From: Camarhynchus parvulus
Taxonomy: Eukaryota; Chordata; Aves; Passeriformes; Thraupidae
Length of the DNA: 64,000 nucleotides
Assembly (NCBI RefSeq): GCF_901933205.1
Contig: NC_044585.1
Span: 7,874,001 to 7,938,000 of the forward strand
Direction: 5' to 3'
This document shows positions 1-11,504 of this stretch, piece by piece; the stretch's first letter is position 1, and every line of letters begins with the position of its first letter. Under the pieces are notes generated by a model that made no database searches, was not told where the DNA came from, and saw only the letters and a program-made list of their open reading frames with translations. The translations under genes and the position numbers were made by a program.

Positions 1-737
1 GTGGTGGGAGCTCTGCCACACACATTAGATTAGACAGTGAAAATAGATTAATTTCTTATCGCTGCTTGCAGCATATTTTGCAACTGGGTTTTAAGTCCTC
101 CTGTTGCAAAGTGCCCTTGGCACTGTAAAACGTGTGTATGTGCTGAAAAGAAAGAGATCAGACCAAATGTCACCATCTCAGCAGCAGCAGTGCAGTTGGC
201 ATCAGCATTTGGCAGTGAGGATCCTCCTCAGCAGCAGCTTCTGAAACGTGGTGGGCTTTGTGCCCATAAGGGTCTGGGTTTTCTCTTTAGATCTGGTGAT
301 TTGGAAACTTAATTCATGTTTCCCTGCAATGGAGCACCACAGCAGGGATTTTCTCTCCTCCTCTGCATCAGAGAAGGCCTTAAATGGCCATGTGAGCTGC
401 ACGCTGCCTTTCCCTGCCAATAACCCCTGATAGCAATCACAGCCACGTGCTCGGTGGTGTCCTTGATGGCCGTGTGTCATGCTGGGCTCACAGAGCCTGG
501 CTCTGCCTTTCAGCTGCAAGTTCAGCCTCAGGACAGATGCCAGTCCCCCCAGCTCCAGCTGTGCTCTCTGGGGTGGGTTATCTGTCAGATAAACAAGGTT
601 TTCAGTGCAGTGCAAAGGCACTGGCTGCTCCCAGAGGTGTTGGATTCCAGTGTGAGGATGGGGTTTGGTGCTTGGTGGGGTTGAAGCAGTTAATGAGGAG
701 ATATCATCATATCACAGACATGACCCCTTATTGTATT
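1..737. other. Unique non-coding DNA, no gene seen
   Basis: I see no gene, repeat family or RNA gene in this stretch. Frames on both strands are short and lack plausible splice context. It is GC-moderate and ends at the left edge of a solo LTR. An LTR boundary slightly further upstream (about 690-737) cannot be excluded, because sequence leading into the LTR resembles longer variants of that family as I remember them. Confidence 0.6.
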
Positions 738-1220
738 TGTGGGGTTCCCCAGATGAAGGGAGGAATGATGCATCTGACTCCATCTTCTCATAAGGCTAAT
801 TTATTATTTTATTGTAATAAAATATATTATATTAAAGAATACTATATATTATATATAGTATATATTATATATACTATATATTATATATACTGTATATTAT
901 ATTCTATTACTATATTATATATACTATATACTATATTATATTAAAAAATACTAAAGAATACAGAAAGGATACTTACAGAAAGCTAAAAGATAATAATGAA
1001 AACTTGTGACTCTTTCCAGAGCCCTGATGCAGCCTGACCATAATTGGCCAATAAGTCAAAACAATTCACATCAGAAACCCAATGAAACAATCTCCAAACA
1101 CATTCCAAAGCAGCCAAACCAGGAGAAGCAAATCAGATAATTGTTTTCTCTGAGGTTTTTTAGCTTCCCAGGAGCAGAATCCTGGGTGAAGGGATTTTTC
1201 CAGAAAATCTAACTGTGACA
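738..1220 (-). mobile_element. Solo LTR of an endogenous retrovirus (ERVK-like, passerine type)
   Basis: Read on the minus strand, the element begins TGTCACAG (1220 leftward) and ends in CCCCACA at 738, the usual TG...CA LTR termini. On that strand it holds an AT-rich TATA-like core, then an AATAAA-type polyadenylation signal directly before a conserved block that includes GGAGTCAGATGCATCATT (near 766-783), read as the R-U5 part. The LTR at 23337-23930 shares this block and its overall layout, so the two are related. No internal retroviral genes flank it, so it is a recombined solo LTR. A clean target-site duplication is not visible, so the left boundary is uncertain and could lie up to about 50 bases upstream. 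The class is inferred from resemblance to songbird ERVK LTRs. Confidence 0.78.
826..947. repeat. AT-dinucleotide-rich palindromic tract inside the LTR
   Basis: Nearly pure A/T sequence built of imperfect ATATACTATATATT units, so both strands can fold into hairpins. It lies at the TATA/polyadenylation junction of the LTR at 738-1220. The LTR at 23337-23930 carries a comparable expansion at the corresponding position. Confidence 0.8.
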
Positions 1221-4200
1221 ACCCAGGAGTTTGGGATGCAAGCCAACCAAACCCTGCTTGGCTCTGGGATCCCAGTGCCTGCTGCCCTTGGAGACACCAG
1301 GCAGGACATTTGTCCCTCTTTAGGAATGCTCTACACCCAGCAGCAATATGTGGAAAGTAGATTTTTTTTCTTTGCTTTGGGAGTAAAGACCCATTCCTTG
1401 TATTTTTATGGAACAGTGGAGGCTAATTTTTAGCACCTGAGGCTTTAAAGCAAAATAAATAATGAAACGCAGAAAGGTTTATTTCTATTTCCAAAACATT
1501 CCTGTGTTTAATTCAGCAACATAAGTATAACTCTTGACTCTTTCTGTGAAACAAATTATTACCTGGTAACAGCAGGGAAAACCATTTCAAAATCTCTTCC
1601 AGGTATCCAGAAAATCACAAAGCAAAGTTACAGCCTGAAACTGAAGCCCCAAACCACTTCTGAGTGGCAGGTTTAAAAGCAGCCGAGGTGAGAAGATGCC
1701 TGAACATGCATATTTTGTAGGTGGATAAGCAGCAATGAAGTGTGGTGTTTCCTGCCTTTTGGAAGGCTTTTAGTGGGTTGGCTGATCCTGATCTCCTGAG
1801 GTAATGAACAGGGATGGGAAATGGTGCCTGCAGCTGCAGGGGAGGAGTGGGGAGAAAGGAGGAGAAATAAATGAGCAGGGTTTAGAGACTGGAGGTGTGC
1901 AGTTCCTGAAGGGCTCTGGGGTTATTGCTCTGACAGCCCTGAGTGGGTGCTCTGTAACCACCACAAACCCAGGGACAGTGAAACCTAAAATCTGGTTTTA
2001 AACCAAACAAACATCACTGGCCTGATGCTTTTCCACATTTTCCTCCAAGGTGTAAAAGAGCCCTGAAGGCAATAAGTTTATGATATTGTGGGCAAAAAGC
2101 ACAGGATGAGGAGCCTGATTTCCTCTTCTCTCCTTTGCTACAGATGAACTAGAACTGTTCCTGCCCAAAGCTGTTTGCTCCAAGAATCCCCAAGTCCTGA
2201 GCAAACTTTTGATGGTTTCCCTCTGAGGCTCAAGCCTAAGATAGTCTTTACTGATTTCTCAACTTTTTGGGTGCTGAGGCACAGGGGTGGCAGCACTCAT
2301 AGGGCCTGGGCTCCCTCCCCTTGGCCAGGATGGGTAACACCAAAAGCTCTCTTGGAGCCTTTCCCTGGCATCCCATCTGATGGAGACCCTTGCACTTGAC
2401 TAAACACTAAAGCCTCATCTGCTTTGAAGTGAGATCCCTGAGCTGTGTTGGGATTTACAGCCTGCTCAGGGCTGCCATGGTGTCATGGTGTGTGATGAGA
2501 TCTGTGCTGGGCTCCCCTCAGCCTCATGCAGACCCCTGGGTGCTCAAGCAGCAGGAGGCTGCTGTGACAAACAGCCCTGTCAAACCCTTCCTTGGGCTGC
2601 ATTCCCCAGCCTCGGTCACTTGGTTGGAACCTGGGCTGCAGAATTTACAGTGGGCACAGTGATCTGCAGTGCATGTGTCTCGTGGAGTGAATATTCCAGG
2701 GGGAGAAATAAAACACAGCTTTCCGAGCTGTTTGTCTCCAGCAGCTTCAGTTTGCCTTTTTTTTTTTTTAATGCAAAGTTTGAGCTGTAGAAATAAAATT
2801 AACTCTGAGGTTGATTTAGGTTTCTTTTGGTTTCCCCAACTTTGGCTTTTGGAGTGAGGGAGACCTGGATGCTTTGCCAAGAAAGATGGATGTTTGTCAG
2901 TGACACTTTCCATATCCTGTCCTTTGAGAGCCATTGATGACACTTGGGAATTGATGCCTTTGAACCCCAGGAATTAATGCCTCCCAGCTGTTCACAGCAC
3001 AGATCAGCCCCTAGATTGCATGCTTTAACTAAATTGGTTACAAAGCAAATCTGTCTAAACTGGTGTGAGCCCCTTTGTGTGGACACTCCTAAATCTGTTT
3101 AAGAGTGGCTGGTATTGATTTTAACTTAATGTGGTTTGTTACTGAAGTAAGCTGGATCAATAGTGCTAAATAGGTGCCATTTCTTGTGTTGAATATGCTA
3201 TGGAAAACATGCAAAGAAAAGATGAGCAGAAAGGGGAAAAGATTGAGTTTCTTCTTTTGTTGTTTCCCAGTGATCATTTATCAGTTTTTATGGCCACTTT
3301 GGGGATTTCCCCCAAAAGATAACACTTTAAACAGCACTTTTGAGGTGGTAATAAAGATTCCAAATCTACCTTAGCAGGGGATTTCTGGGAATGCAAAGCT
3401 TTGTTTCACTCATTTATCACATTTACCTTTGAGCCAGGAACTCATGCAGGAAACCAGCACCTAAATTTTCCCAGAAGCTGCAGGGAGGATGCTCCATTAT
3501 TCATTTAGTGCCTGGAGCTGTGCTTTGCCATAGAATTTCTGCATGGCCCTTGTAAAACCATCGGGAGCCTCCATCTCCATCACCCACAGGTGCTGATGGC
3601 TGTGTTTGGCCAATATAGAGATTCTCTTGCACTGAGGAAATGAGCAGGAGAGCACAGAAGTGCCTGTGAGGGTTTGAGTTCAGGCTTCCAGCCCCTCTGC
3701 CAGAAGATCTCTGCCTTAGGTGAGCCAGAGGAGCAGGATCTGGGGTGTGCTCAGGGAAGATGGAGTGGAGGATGGTGAAATGAGAGTGAGCTGCCCTGTC
3801 TCCTCATTAGGACTTGGATTTTACTGGATCCAGTGAGATCTTTGCCTTCCAGCTCTGTGTAAGCACATTTAGCCCTTGCTGTCAGTGCCCTGGGTTTCCC
3901 CCTCATGCATTATGCACCAGCCCTGCTCCCTCCTGCCTCTGCAGCACTGCTGGGCTCAGTGCTGGTATCACAACCCGCTCCCTTCAGCTGCTCAGCTTCA
4001 ATTGTTGTAACTGTCAATTGTGGATCCATGCTGACCATCAGAGCCCTGTGCTGAGTCCCTGCTGGCCCCTGTGCAGCAGCAAGAGCTTCCTTGCCCTGGC
4101 TGAAGATGCCTGCAGTGCCCCAGGGCTGCTCCTTGGACATGGGGGCCAGGCTGGCTGTGACTCCACAGCCCTCCTGCCCTCACAGCCTGTGCAGCAGAAG

Positions 4201-5671
4201 AAATCCAAATATCTCCACCATTGCACCTACACAGAACCCCTCTGAACCTCTGGTTTCCAATAGGCCTTGGACAGGTTTCCCTTTTCTGCCCCCTCTCTTC
4301 CAAATCTCATCCCTGAAAGACACATGATGGAGATGCCCTCACACACTGGGCTCATTGCCATGCATATTGCAGTCAAAATCTCATTTTCATTCCAGAAACA
4401 AAAGGTCTGTCAGCTCGTTTAACTGCTCAGAAAACACCCAACAAGAAATAAAGCCCAATTAAGGATGAAGAGAAGGAAGAGGCTTGGTGTAATAGATTGT
4501 TTTGGTAAGTGGTTTCGTCAGCTCCATTTGTGAGCTGCTGCTCTGTGACTCGGTGGCCAGGGCTGGTTTGGGGGCAGGCAGGGCTGGGGGCAGTGGAGAT
4601 GAGGATGGTCTGTCCCACGAGAGGCTGTGCCCCCAGACCCCAAATGCCCCATTTTTCCTGCCAAGGGGGGAGCAGGAGCTGGGGTGTTGCTGTTTGACAT
4701 CCCTTTGTCTCCCTATGGGAACCAGACCTGTTTTGGAGGCTCTGCCCAGGAAGCAGCAGCAGGAGGAGGCCACTGCCACCACCATGGCTGTGACCTTGCT
4801 GAGGGCACACCAGGCTGCTCCTGGGGATGGCCCTGTGCTTGCAGGTTTCTCACAAGCTTTCCCCCCTGACTTTTCTCTTCCCCTCAAGAGATGACCACTT
4901 CAAACAATGGTTCTGCTTTCTGATGCATTAAGACTTGGAAATTTGCCATCCATCACAGCTGTGTGTTTGAGCCTGTGTGATTATTTTGGGAAGTGAACCA
5001 TGGTGATTTGTGTGTATGTGCTTTATTGGCGAGCAGGATGTTCCCTATCTACCTCTCCCTGGCTGTCTGCATTTGCATTGGTTAATAAAATGTCTGATGT
5101 TCAATGACTTTCTGATGGGTGAACAAGATTTGGCATACAGGATGTAGTAGTTTTTCACGAAGGCTAAAATTTCATCCTGGGAGACGGAACCCTCTGTGGC
5201 AGCCATACACAATCCATAATAACAGAAGCTTTTAACCCATCCATAATTGCTTTCATATAGAAAATGATTGCTGTAAGTTAACTTCATAATTCTAAATCAG
5301 TGGCTCTCAGTAGGAGTTCAGATGCTTTAATTTGCCCTGAATTATCTTTAACTCACAGGCAGTTCATCTATGCTCTTTTCTGATTATGTTCCTTGTCACT
5401 CTGACCCAAACTTTGTCTGTTTAATTTTTGTTTCCTCTTTTCTGAAATTAGACCAATTTCCAGTGATATTTCACCAGTGGGGATGAGAGTGAGTGGATGA
5501 GGAGCTCCCACCTGCAAACCAGCCCCTGCTCTGAACCTGTCCTGTGTTTCTGACGTGGCCAGCTGGGGTTCTTGGGTTCTTCCCCTGGGATGGAGGTGTG
5601 AGTACCCCCCAATAGAAAGCGAGAGCACCCCAAGCAGGGCCAGTGGTGGTTTCTGGGCTGGTTTATGCCAT
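1221..5671. other. Unique non-coding DNA, no gene seen
   Basis: About 4.4 kb without a recognisable gene or well preserved repeat. It contains a short T-run near 2758-2769 and a G-rich patch near 4567-4596 with four runs of three or more G. The many 60-140 codon frames overlap on both strands and have no shared splice or conservation signal, so I treat them as chance. A minus-strand frame at 5045-5287 reads somewhat protein-like and is discussed under rejected items. Confidence 0.6.
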
Positions 5672-5677
5672 GGTTCC
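5672..5677. repeat. Left target-site duplication of the 5678-6289 LTR
   Basis: The six bases GGTTCC here are repeated exactly at 6290-6295 on the other side of the LTR. A six-base duplication is typical of ERVK/class II-like retroviral integrations. Confidence 0.85.
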
Positions 5678-6289
5678 TGTCAGGTTCTCTAGCTGGTCAG
5701 AGTGACCCCAAGAAAAGTTAGAAAGTCTCTTTTCCCAGCCTTGAAGAAGGAGTCAGGGCTCTTCATTTCTCGGTCTCAAGATTGTTTGTTGTTTCTTATC
5801 TATAAAAAATTATCTCCTGCCCTGCCGAGGTCCATCCAGCAGGACAGTTCCAGGCACTCTGCCTGCCCTGGGGCAGTGTTATGTCTTTATACTAAAAACT
5901 ACCTGTACAATATTTACAATTACTTCCCAGTACCTATCACCTATGTTAGACAGTGAGCTTCTACTCTAAACCAATCTGTAAGTGCCAACATCACAGCAGA
6001 AGATGGAGGCCAAGAAGAAGAAGGAGAAAGGCTGGACACACCCAGATCCCTCCATCTTGCCTCCTGAACCCCCATACCAAAAACCCCAAAATCTACTTTT
6101 CCACCCTGTGATACCTTCACTATTGTTCTACCTAAACTGGTGTGGCTTGCTGATCTTCATATAAGGTTGGTAATTTGCTCCACGGGTCATAATCAAACCC
6201 ACAGGTGTTTTGGGCTCTGTGGCAGGGTCTCTCAGCCCCCTGGCAGGGTCCTGGCCATCCCAGCCAGAGGGATGTTCTGGGTTCCCACA
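5678..6289 (-). mobile_element. Complete solo LTR (ERVK-like) with intact 6-bp target-site duplication
   Basis: A 612-bp element running from TGTCAGG to GGTTCCCACA and flanked on both sides by GGTTCC (5672-5677 and 6290-6295). The termini and six-base duplication together indicate a class II (ERVK-like) integration reduced to one LTR by recombination. On the minus strand a TATAAAG box lies near 5887-5893. It is followed by a degenerate polyadenylation signal (near 5785-5800) and a U5 block containing CTTGAGACCGAG, which sets the transcriptional direction. The sequence resembles a songbird LTR family I recall containing the segment near 5998-6035 (a purine-rich AAGAAGAAG stretch). The name is not given because I cannot search Repbase. 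Open frames inside it are not coding. Confidence 0.92.
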
Positions 6290-6295
6290 GGTTCC
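6290..6295. repeat. Right target-site duplication of the 5678-6289 LTR
   Basis: GGTTCC, identical to 5672-5677. It marks the exact right edge of the integration. Confidence 0.85.
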
Positions 6296-8454
6296 CTTCC
6301 TTTGGCTGTGGGGAGAAGGGAAGCACATTGTGGCTGTCTCTGTGTGCACCCAGCACCTGGAGGTTTCCTGGGCACAGTGTTTGATGAACTGTGAGGGCAC
6401 AAACAGCACAGATGTGGGGGCAGTCTGGGGGTGCCTCCCTAATGAGGACAAAGCTCCTGGCTGGGTTGTTTGGCAGTCCCAAAACGAGCAGGGTGGCCAC
6501 TCCTCCCCTTCTGGCAGCAGGCAGCCTGTGTGATTTTGAGTGACAGCAGATGAAGGGGTTGCATTACATCTTGTCTGTGGAACTGCACATCTGTGTCAGC
6601 TCCTTGCTAAATCAATAAACAGCATGCTGAAGGAAAAATACTTTCAGGCTTCTCATGTCTTTATGCATCAAACTGATTGGGCAATGAGAAACTTGGGTGA
6701 TAGCAGGGATTCTGGTGGCTCTGGGCTGATGAACTTCTCGGCAAATCAAAGGTGATAGCAGGGTCCTGGAAAGGGCTGGCAAGGTTGTTCCCCTGGTTAT
6801 GTGGGTTCCCTTCCAGTGGTAGTTACTTAGCAATTTGGATAGAAATCTTCAACCTAGGAGCCTATGGTACAGCATCAAGAAGTGGAGAAAAATCACTTTG
6901 CATGTTCCAACAGACTAACAAATTACCTATGGAAATGCACTTGGGAATATTCCTCAGTAATTGGATTTCAGCTGTTGTTTCAGTGTATGTGCCCCCAGGC
7001 TGTGGAGGTAAAAGGACTCCACTGAAGTGCTTTGAAATGTTCTCTGGCACCTACAGAATGTGTTTACTATTAAAAAGTGAAACCTGCAAGTCAGAACGCT
7101 ACTAAGTGCAGTTTAAAAACAAAATTGCACCCCTGAAGCATAGCTCAGGGTGCTGAAGCATCTGGTTTACCCAGACAGTCTCTACCCAGAGACATTCCTG
7201 TGACTTGAGTGGAGAAGTGGTGTCTGTGTCTTCTGCCAGGCTAACATGGGCACAGCTGGGTTGTGCAGCAGGGTGCAGAGCAGGAACCCTGGAACCATGG
7301 CTGCTTGGAGCTGGGGAGTCCACAGGGCCTAGAGCAGGCTAAGAAACACCTAGGAGGCTTTGAAGGATGAACTCTTTCAGTTCTGGTATCTCTTGGATGC
7401 ACTGGTCCTGCCCCTGGAAACAAAAGTGCTCCTACAGGCTTGAAATACAGGGAATTTGCTGCTTTTGAAGAGCATGAAGTACCTGCAGTGTGTGTGGTGT
7501 GCTCTGGGGACACTGACCCTGGATGTCTGGCACCTTTTTCTTTAAATGCTGGTGACACCTCCAGTCCTGGCCTTGATGCTGAAACCACAGGTGAAATAGG
7601 GAGGAATAAGCTGTCAGTAATGTCATGTGATGACCACTGAGTCTGATATGGAAGAATTTGAAGCCAGTTGGATAGAACTGAGTCTGGATGCTGAGAAAAA
7701 ATTATTGAATTTGGGAGCAGAAGGGAAGCAAAGCCTTTTTCTTTAGTCATACATATAATAAAACTGAGGAGGTGGTGGTTTTCTTTTTTGTTGTTGTTTT
7801 GGTTTTATTTTTTTGGGTTTTTTGGTTTGGTTTTTTAAAGTGGTGATCCCAGTTGTCCAAATTCTGATTCCCAGTGGCCACATGCTGCAGATGTCTGCTT
7901 ACACTGGGCATCACTCAATCTTTTCCAGTGGAGATGTATACTGAGATAAAAAGGACTACACTTGCACTTCAAGAGCTGTACGCGCAGTTCCAAATCCAAC
8001 CATGAGTTTAAAACACAGCATCCTGAAAAGATGCTGATTTTGAAGTGGGATGGCTCCCTTGGGAACCTCTCTTCAGGGGTCACCTTCAACTTGTTTTGCA
8101 CAGAAATGCATTTCTAGGATTCTACAGAGCAATAAAACCCAAACACCCCTAGGGTGAAAAGTTTTCACAAGGTTTTTGAATGTAAACCAGAAGTTATTAC
8201 GTGTGTGTTACACGTGTTGAAGAGCGGGGAAATGGGATTTTCTCTTCTGTTAAAGCAGTGTTTAGCCAGGTGACTTACAGAGCTGAATTACACACCTGCC
8301 TGTGGGTCAGCCATGAGCAGAGGCAACTGAAAGATCACCACCTTTTCCCCTAGATTTACCTCTTTTCTCTGCAAAGCTTTCTATTGAACGCCTCCCACCT
8401 CCACCTGAACTCTCCAGCTCTCCCTGCCCTTTGGCAGGAGCCGAAATCAAACCT
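6296..8454. other. Unique non-coding DNA, no gene seen
   Basis: No gene or intact repeat recognised. The only low-complexity feature is the G/T-rich run at 7771-7837. Frames are short and occur on both strands. Confidence 0.6.
7771..7837. repeat. G/T-rich low-complexity tract
   Basis: An imperfect run of GTTTT and TTTTTTGG units. It may be the degraded A-rich tail of an old insertion read from the other strand, but no flanking element is recognisable. Confidence 0.7.
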
Positions 8455-8680
8455 GGCCCCGCCAACTGCCCCGCTTGGCTCCGTGGGAGCCACGGGGCGG
8501 GAAACAAATCTGCTGTGCCGAGCCAGGCAGCCAGTTCTGTGGGTTTCTAAAGGCTGCAGTGGAGTGTTTTGACATGGCAGTCAGACACAGTTAATCTCTC
8601 CGTGACCCCGCGGAGCTCTCGCCGCTGCTTGAGCACGTCCGTCTCCTGTTGTAGCATTCGCGCTCCAGCGCCCCGGCTAA
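8455..8680. promoter_or_regulatory. Small CpG cluster, possible regulatory element
   Basis: About 15-20 CpG dinucleotides fall within some 225 bases, including the CCGCGGAG, CTCGCCGC and TTCGCGCTCC patches near 8608-8662, whereas the flanks are CpG-poor. No TATA box, open frame or splice donor ties it to a transcript. It ends in an AT-rich segment with a TAATCAAGTGTAATAT motif near 8678-8693. A conserved non-coding enhancer, the remnant of a small CpG island or an alternative promoter would all fit. This is inference from base composition only. Confidence 0.35.
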
Positions 8681-10140
8681 TCAAGTGTAATATATCTCTG
8701 GCTAAAGCACACTCTCTGCTTTTCACAGCTATTTAAACAAAAAGCAGACCTTGGCGTGTTAGTTACGTACACAAATCGCCCAGGGTTGCGGTTCCTGCGG
8801 TTGGGAAAGGAGTTGCATGGGCTGGGCTTGTTCCGGGGAGGAGGTGTGGGAAAGGTGTGGGAAATGCTTGCTTCTGTCTGCCCAAATATGTGAAAAAAAA
8901 CACCCCAAAGAGCACTTGGTGGCGTATCAAAGGCTTTGAATCCTGATGAAGGGATGGTTTTGTGTTTGGGTATGGAGAATAGGTGCTTGGTGTCATCCCA
9001 AAGGTTCTGTGTCCTGGTTGGTTGGATGGTGATGGGCTCAGGGTCCTGCACCAAGAGTTGGGAGGGGTGGGATTGGCTCTGGGTGACATGAGGAGGATCT
9101 TGTACAGAGGCTGCACAGATTATCTGGTCTCAGTGCCTGGTATTGCTAAGCCTCTCTTACAGCAAAGGTGACAGTCAAATTTGGGCAGGACAGTGAGCAA
9201 CAAGGATTAGAGGCATAGTATTGATTTAAATGGCTGGGCTTTTCTCTTTGGCAGCACAGCTGGATCTGTAAGATGTGCTGCCCACAGAGATCCAAGGATA
9301 ACTCTGGTATCTTAAAGCAATCTCCCTTTGCAAATTCAGTAAGACCCATTTGCTTTTGTTAGACTTATTCATCCCAGCTTTGATGGGAAGAAGCTGGGGA
9401 TGTTTTGACAAGAGGTATAGGAAGGGATGCTCTGTTTTTAAAAGCCTGAAACAGAGCAAGTCCCTGTGCAAGGAAACCACAGGAGCCCTGATCTCAGATG
9501 ATGGGGTGATGTGTGGGATGGAGCCTGGAGGTCACTGAGGGGAACAGCATTTTGTCTTGGGCTGGTGTGGATGGTTTTGATGGCACCTGTGACTTTGGAA
9601 GGTGAGGCCAGCTGTTCACAGAACTTCCATGGTAGTTCAGAAGACAGCTAAGAGGGAATAAATCATGCAGGAGATTAAAAAAGAAATCCAAAGAAGAAAA
9701 AACGTGTTTCAGCATTGGTCCAAATCCTGATTAGGTTTGCAAGTGAGGCAGTTTTGCCAGTACTGCACAAAGTAGTCTGTGGCTTCTAGATTAAAGAGTT
9801 ACGTGATTTTTAAAGGTTTATAAACACTGGACTGGATGACCTCTTGATACCCCATCAAGCTTTATATTTTCCTGTGACACTTTGACAGTTTTCCCCCAAA
9901 GGATCCCAGATGCTTTCTCCTGTAATTTTTCCAGCCTCCTGTTTGATCTCCCTGGGATCTCAGTGTGGATTCATTGATGTGTCTCTGTTAAAATTCAACA
10001 AAGCTTCTGCTTGAGAAGTCTATTTCACAGAGCAGCTCATCCTGTTGGATATTGAAAAATGACACAGCTCAGGATGAAATACACCCTCACCCACCCAAAG
10101 CCTCAGCCGCCCAAGTGCGAGGTTCCTCCAGGCAGTACAA
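8681..10140. other. Mostly unique non-coding DNA with one old CR1 tail
   Basis: No gene recognised. An old CR1 3' end is suggested at 9827-9885 and listed separately. Confidence 0.55.
9827..9885 (+). mobile_element. Degraded CR1 LINE 3' end
   Basis: The stretch containing GGACTGGATGACCTC (9830-9844) and the downstream TTTTCCTGTGACACTTTG follows the order of the CR1 3' end, which in preserved avian copies ends in tandem ATTCTATG-type octamers. It is heavily diverged, so the call rests on order of motifs rather than a long match. Confidence 0.45.
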
Positions 10141-10151
10141 TATGCGAGCCC

Positions 10152-10159
10152 TATATAAA
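10152..10159 (+). promoter_or_regulatory. TATA-box-like motif ahead of a strong splice donor
   Basis: TATATAAA in a CTATATAAAC context. A perfect-looking donor, AAG|GTGAGT, lies 150 bases downstream with the GT at 10313-10314, and the intervening sequence is GC-richer than its surroundings. If used, this would give a first exon of roughly 10180-10312. No downstream exon is identified, so a non-coding transcript or chance both remain open. Confidence 0.25.
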
Positions 10160-10318
10160 CTGTGTGAAAATAAGATCCTTAAATCTCTTTTGAATCCCAA
10201 GCCCATCACAAAGCCAGCCCACGACCTCTGCTCCTCCCTGCCCTCCCTGCAGCAGAGCTGGGCTCTCCTGGGGCAGCAGGGGTGATGCTGCTGTTTGCAA
10301 AGCCCTTTGAAGGTGAGT

Positions 10319-10653
10319 GCCGGCGGTACCTGGGGCTCCCCAGCACTCATTGCCATGCAGGGCATGCTCAGAGAGCAGCTCCGTGGCGCTGTGTTAACTG
10401 TGCTGATAAATCTTGTGTAAAAACAACACTCACCGTGCTGCTAAAGCTGCCTCCACCCGGGAGCATCAAAGCCCAGCACAGGTGCGGATTGATGCTCGCA
10501 GCGGCTGCCTGGAGGGACAGGGGGCTCTGGGGACACCCCTGGCTCTGGCATAAGGGACACGCAGCTTTGGGGTCTCTCAGCAAGGGGGTGTCCACCCCAC
10601 AATAGCCATCTGAGCCCAAGGGTCTATAAATATGCCAAAAATATGCTGCTGGG
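10319..10653. other. Unique non-coding DNA, no gene seen
   Basis: GC-moderate sequence between the donor-like site at 10313 and the LTR at 10654. No gene or repeat recognised. Confidence 0.55.
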
Positions 10654-10981
10654 TGTCGCTGATGTATTTTATGAAATATCTTTTCTCCTGAGAAGCTTCA
10701 GGTTCTCCATGTTTTGCTACTTTGGAATGTGATTTGGAGAACTGTTTACCCAACATGTGAAATTTGTTTTTACTTGGTGGCCAATCTGTGTCAAGACTCT
10801 GGTCTGTCACGAGATTTTACATTCATTCTTTTCTAGCCTTCTGAGGTCTCCTTTCTCTTTCTTTAGTATAATTTTAGTATATAATTTTCTTTTAATAGAA
10901 TATATATCATAAAATCGTAAATCAACCTTCTGAAACATAGAGTCAAAATTCTCATCTCTTCCCTTGTCAGAGTTGCCTACA
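10654..10981 (+). mobile_element. Solo LTR fragment, ERVK-like, plus orientation
   Basis: It starts TGTCGCTGATG and shows the expected order: a U3 segment, an AT-rich TATA-like block at 10860-10915, a degenerate polyadenylation region, then a CCTTCTGA...ATAGAGTCA...TTCTCATC block (10927-10958). That block corresponds to the R-U5 block of the minus-strand LTRs at 738 and 23337, so the families are related and this copy lies in the opposite orientation. The right edge near CCTACA at 10981 is a guess and no target-site duplication is seen. It is shorter than its relatives and may be internally deleted. Confidence 0.72.
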
Positions 10982-11427
10982 AATTCCTCCTCCTGTGAAT
11001 ACCAGAGCTGACTGGTGCTTACAGGAGGAGGAGGGCAGCCTGTAAATTGCTACAAGCAAGTTTGGGTTTTAGCAATAAGAAAAAAAAAAATAAACGTAGG
11101 GCATATTTGAAGTCTGCATTCTGTGCTATGAAAGGTAATTGGATACCATTGTAAAATCAAATAGCAATGGATATGGAAGCAGTCATGCCAGCACTGGAAC
11201 TGGGTGCCTGCCTTGTGCAGTGCTGCAGGATTGCAACCTGTGCCCTCTGTTAAAGGCTCCAATGTCTTTTAAATGTATTTACTTCTCCTAAAGCTTTGAG
11301 TCCAGCACAGCTTCAGAATAGGAGGTATCTGTTATTAAACTTTCTTTTTCCTGTGGTTTGCAATACGTTACTTCTCTTAAAAGAGATGGAAATTTCTCCT
11401 ACGGAAAAAGCAACAGATCAAAAAATA

Positions 11428-11504
11428 ATTTAGGTTGCAAGGGCCCTCAGGAGGTCACCAAGTCCAGCCTTTGCTGAAAGCAGGGCTGACCCCAAAGTTA
11501 GACT
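11428..11504 (-). mobile_element. Old CR1 LINE 3' end (antisense)
   Basis: On the plus strand the series AGGTTGCAAGGGCCCTC, AGGTCACCAAGTCCAGCC and GAAAGCAGGGCTGACC follows the antisense CR1 3' end order (GGTTGGAAGGGACCTC, GATCATCTAGTCCAACC, CAAAGCAGGGTCACC). It is diverged and truncated on both sides, typical of an ancient copy. Confidence 0.7.

Noticed and set aside
5045..5287. Minus-strand 80-codon frame with somewhat protein-like composition
   Set aside because: The preceding acceptor has a poor pyrimidine tract, the donor is weak and I recognise no homologue. It is a weaker case than the 51928 candidate, though tblastn would be worth running.
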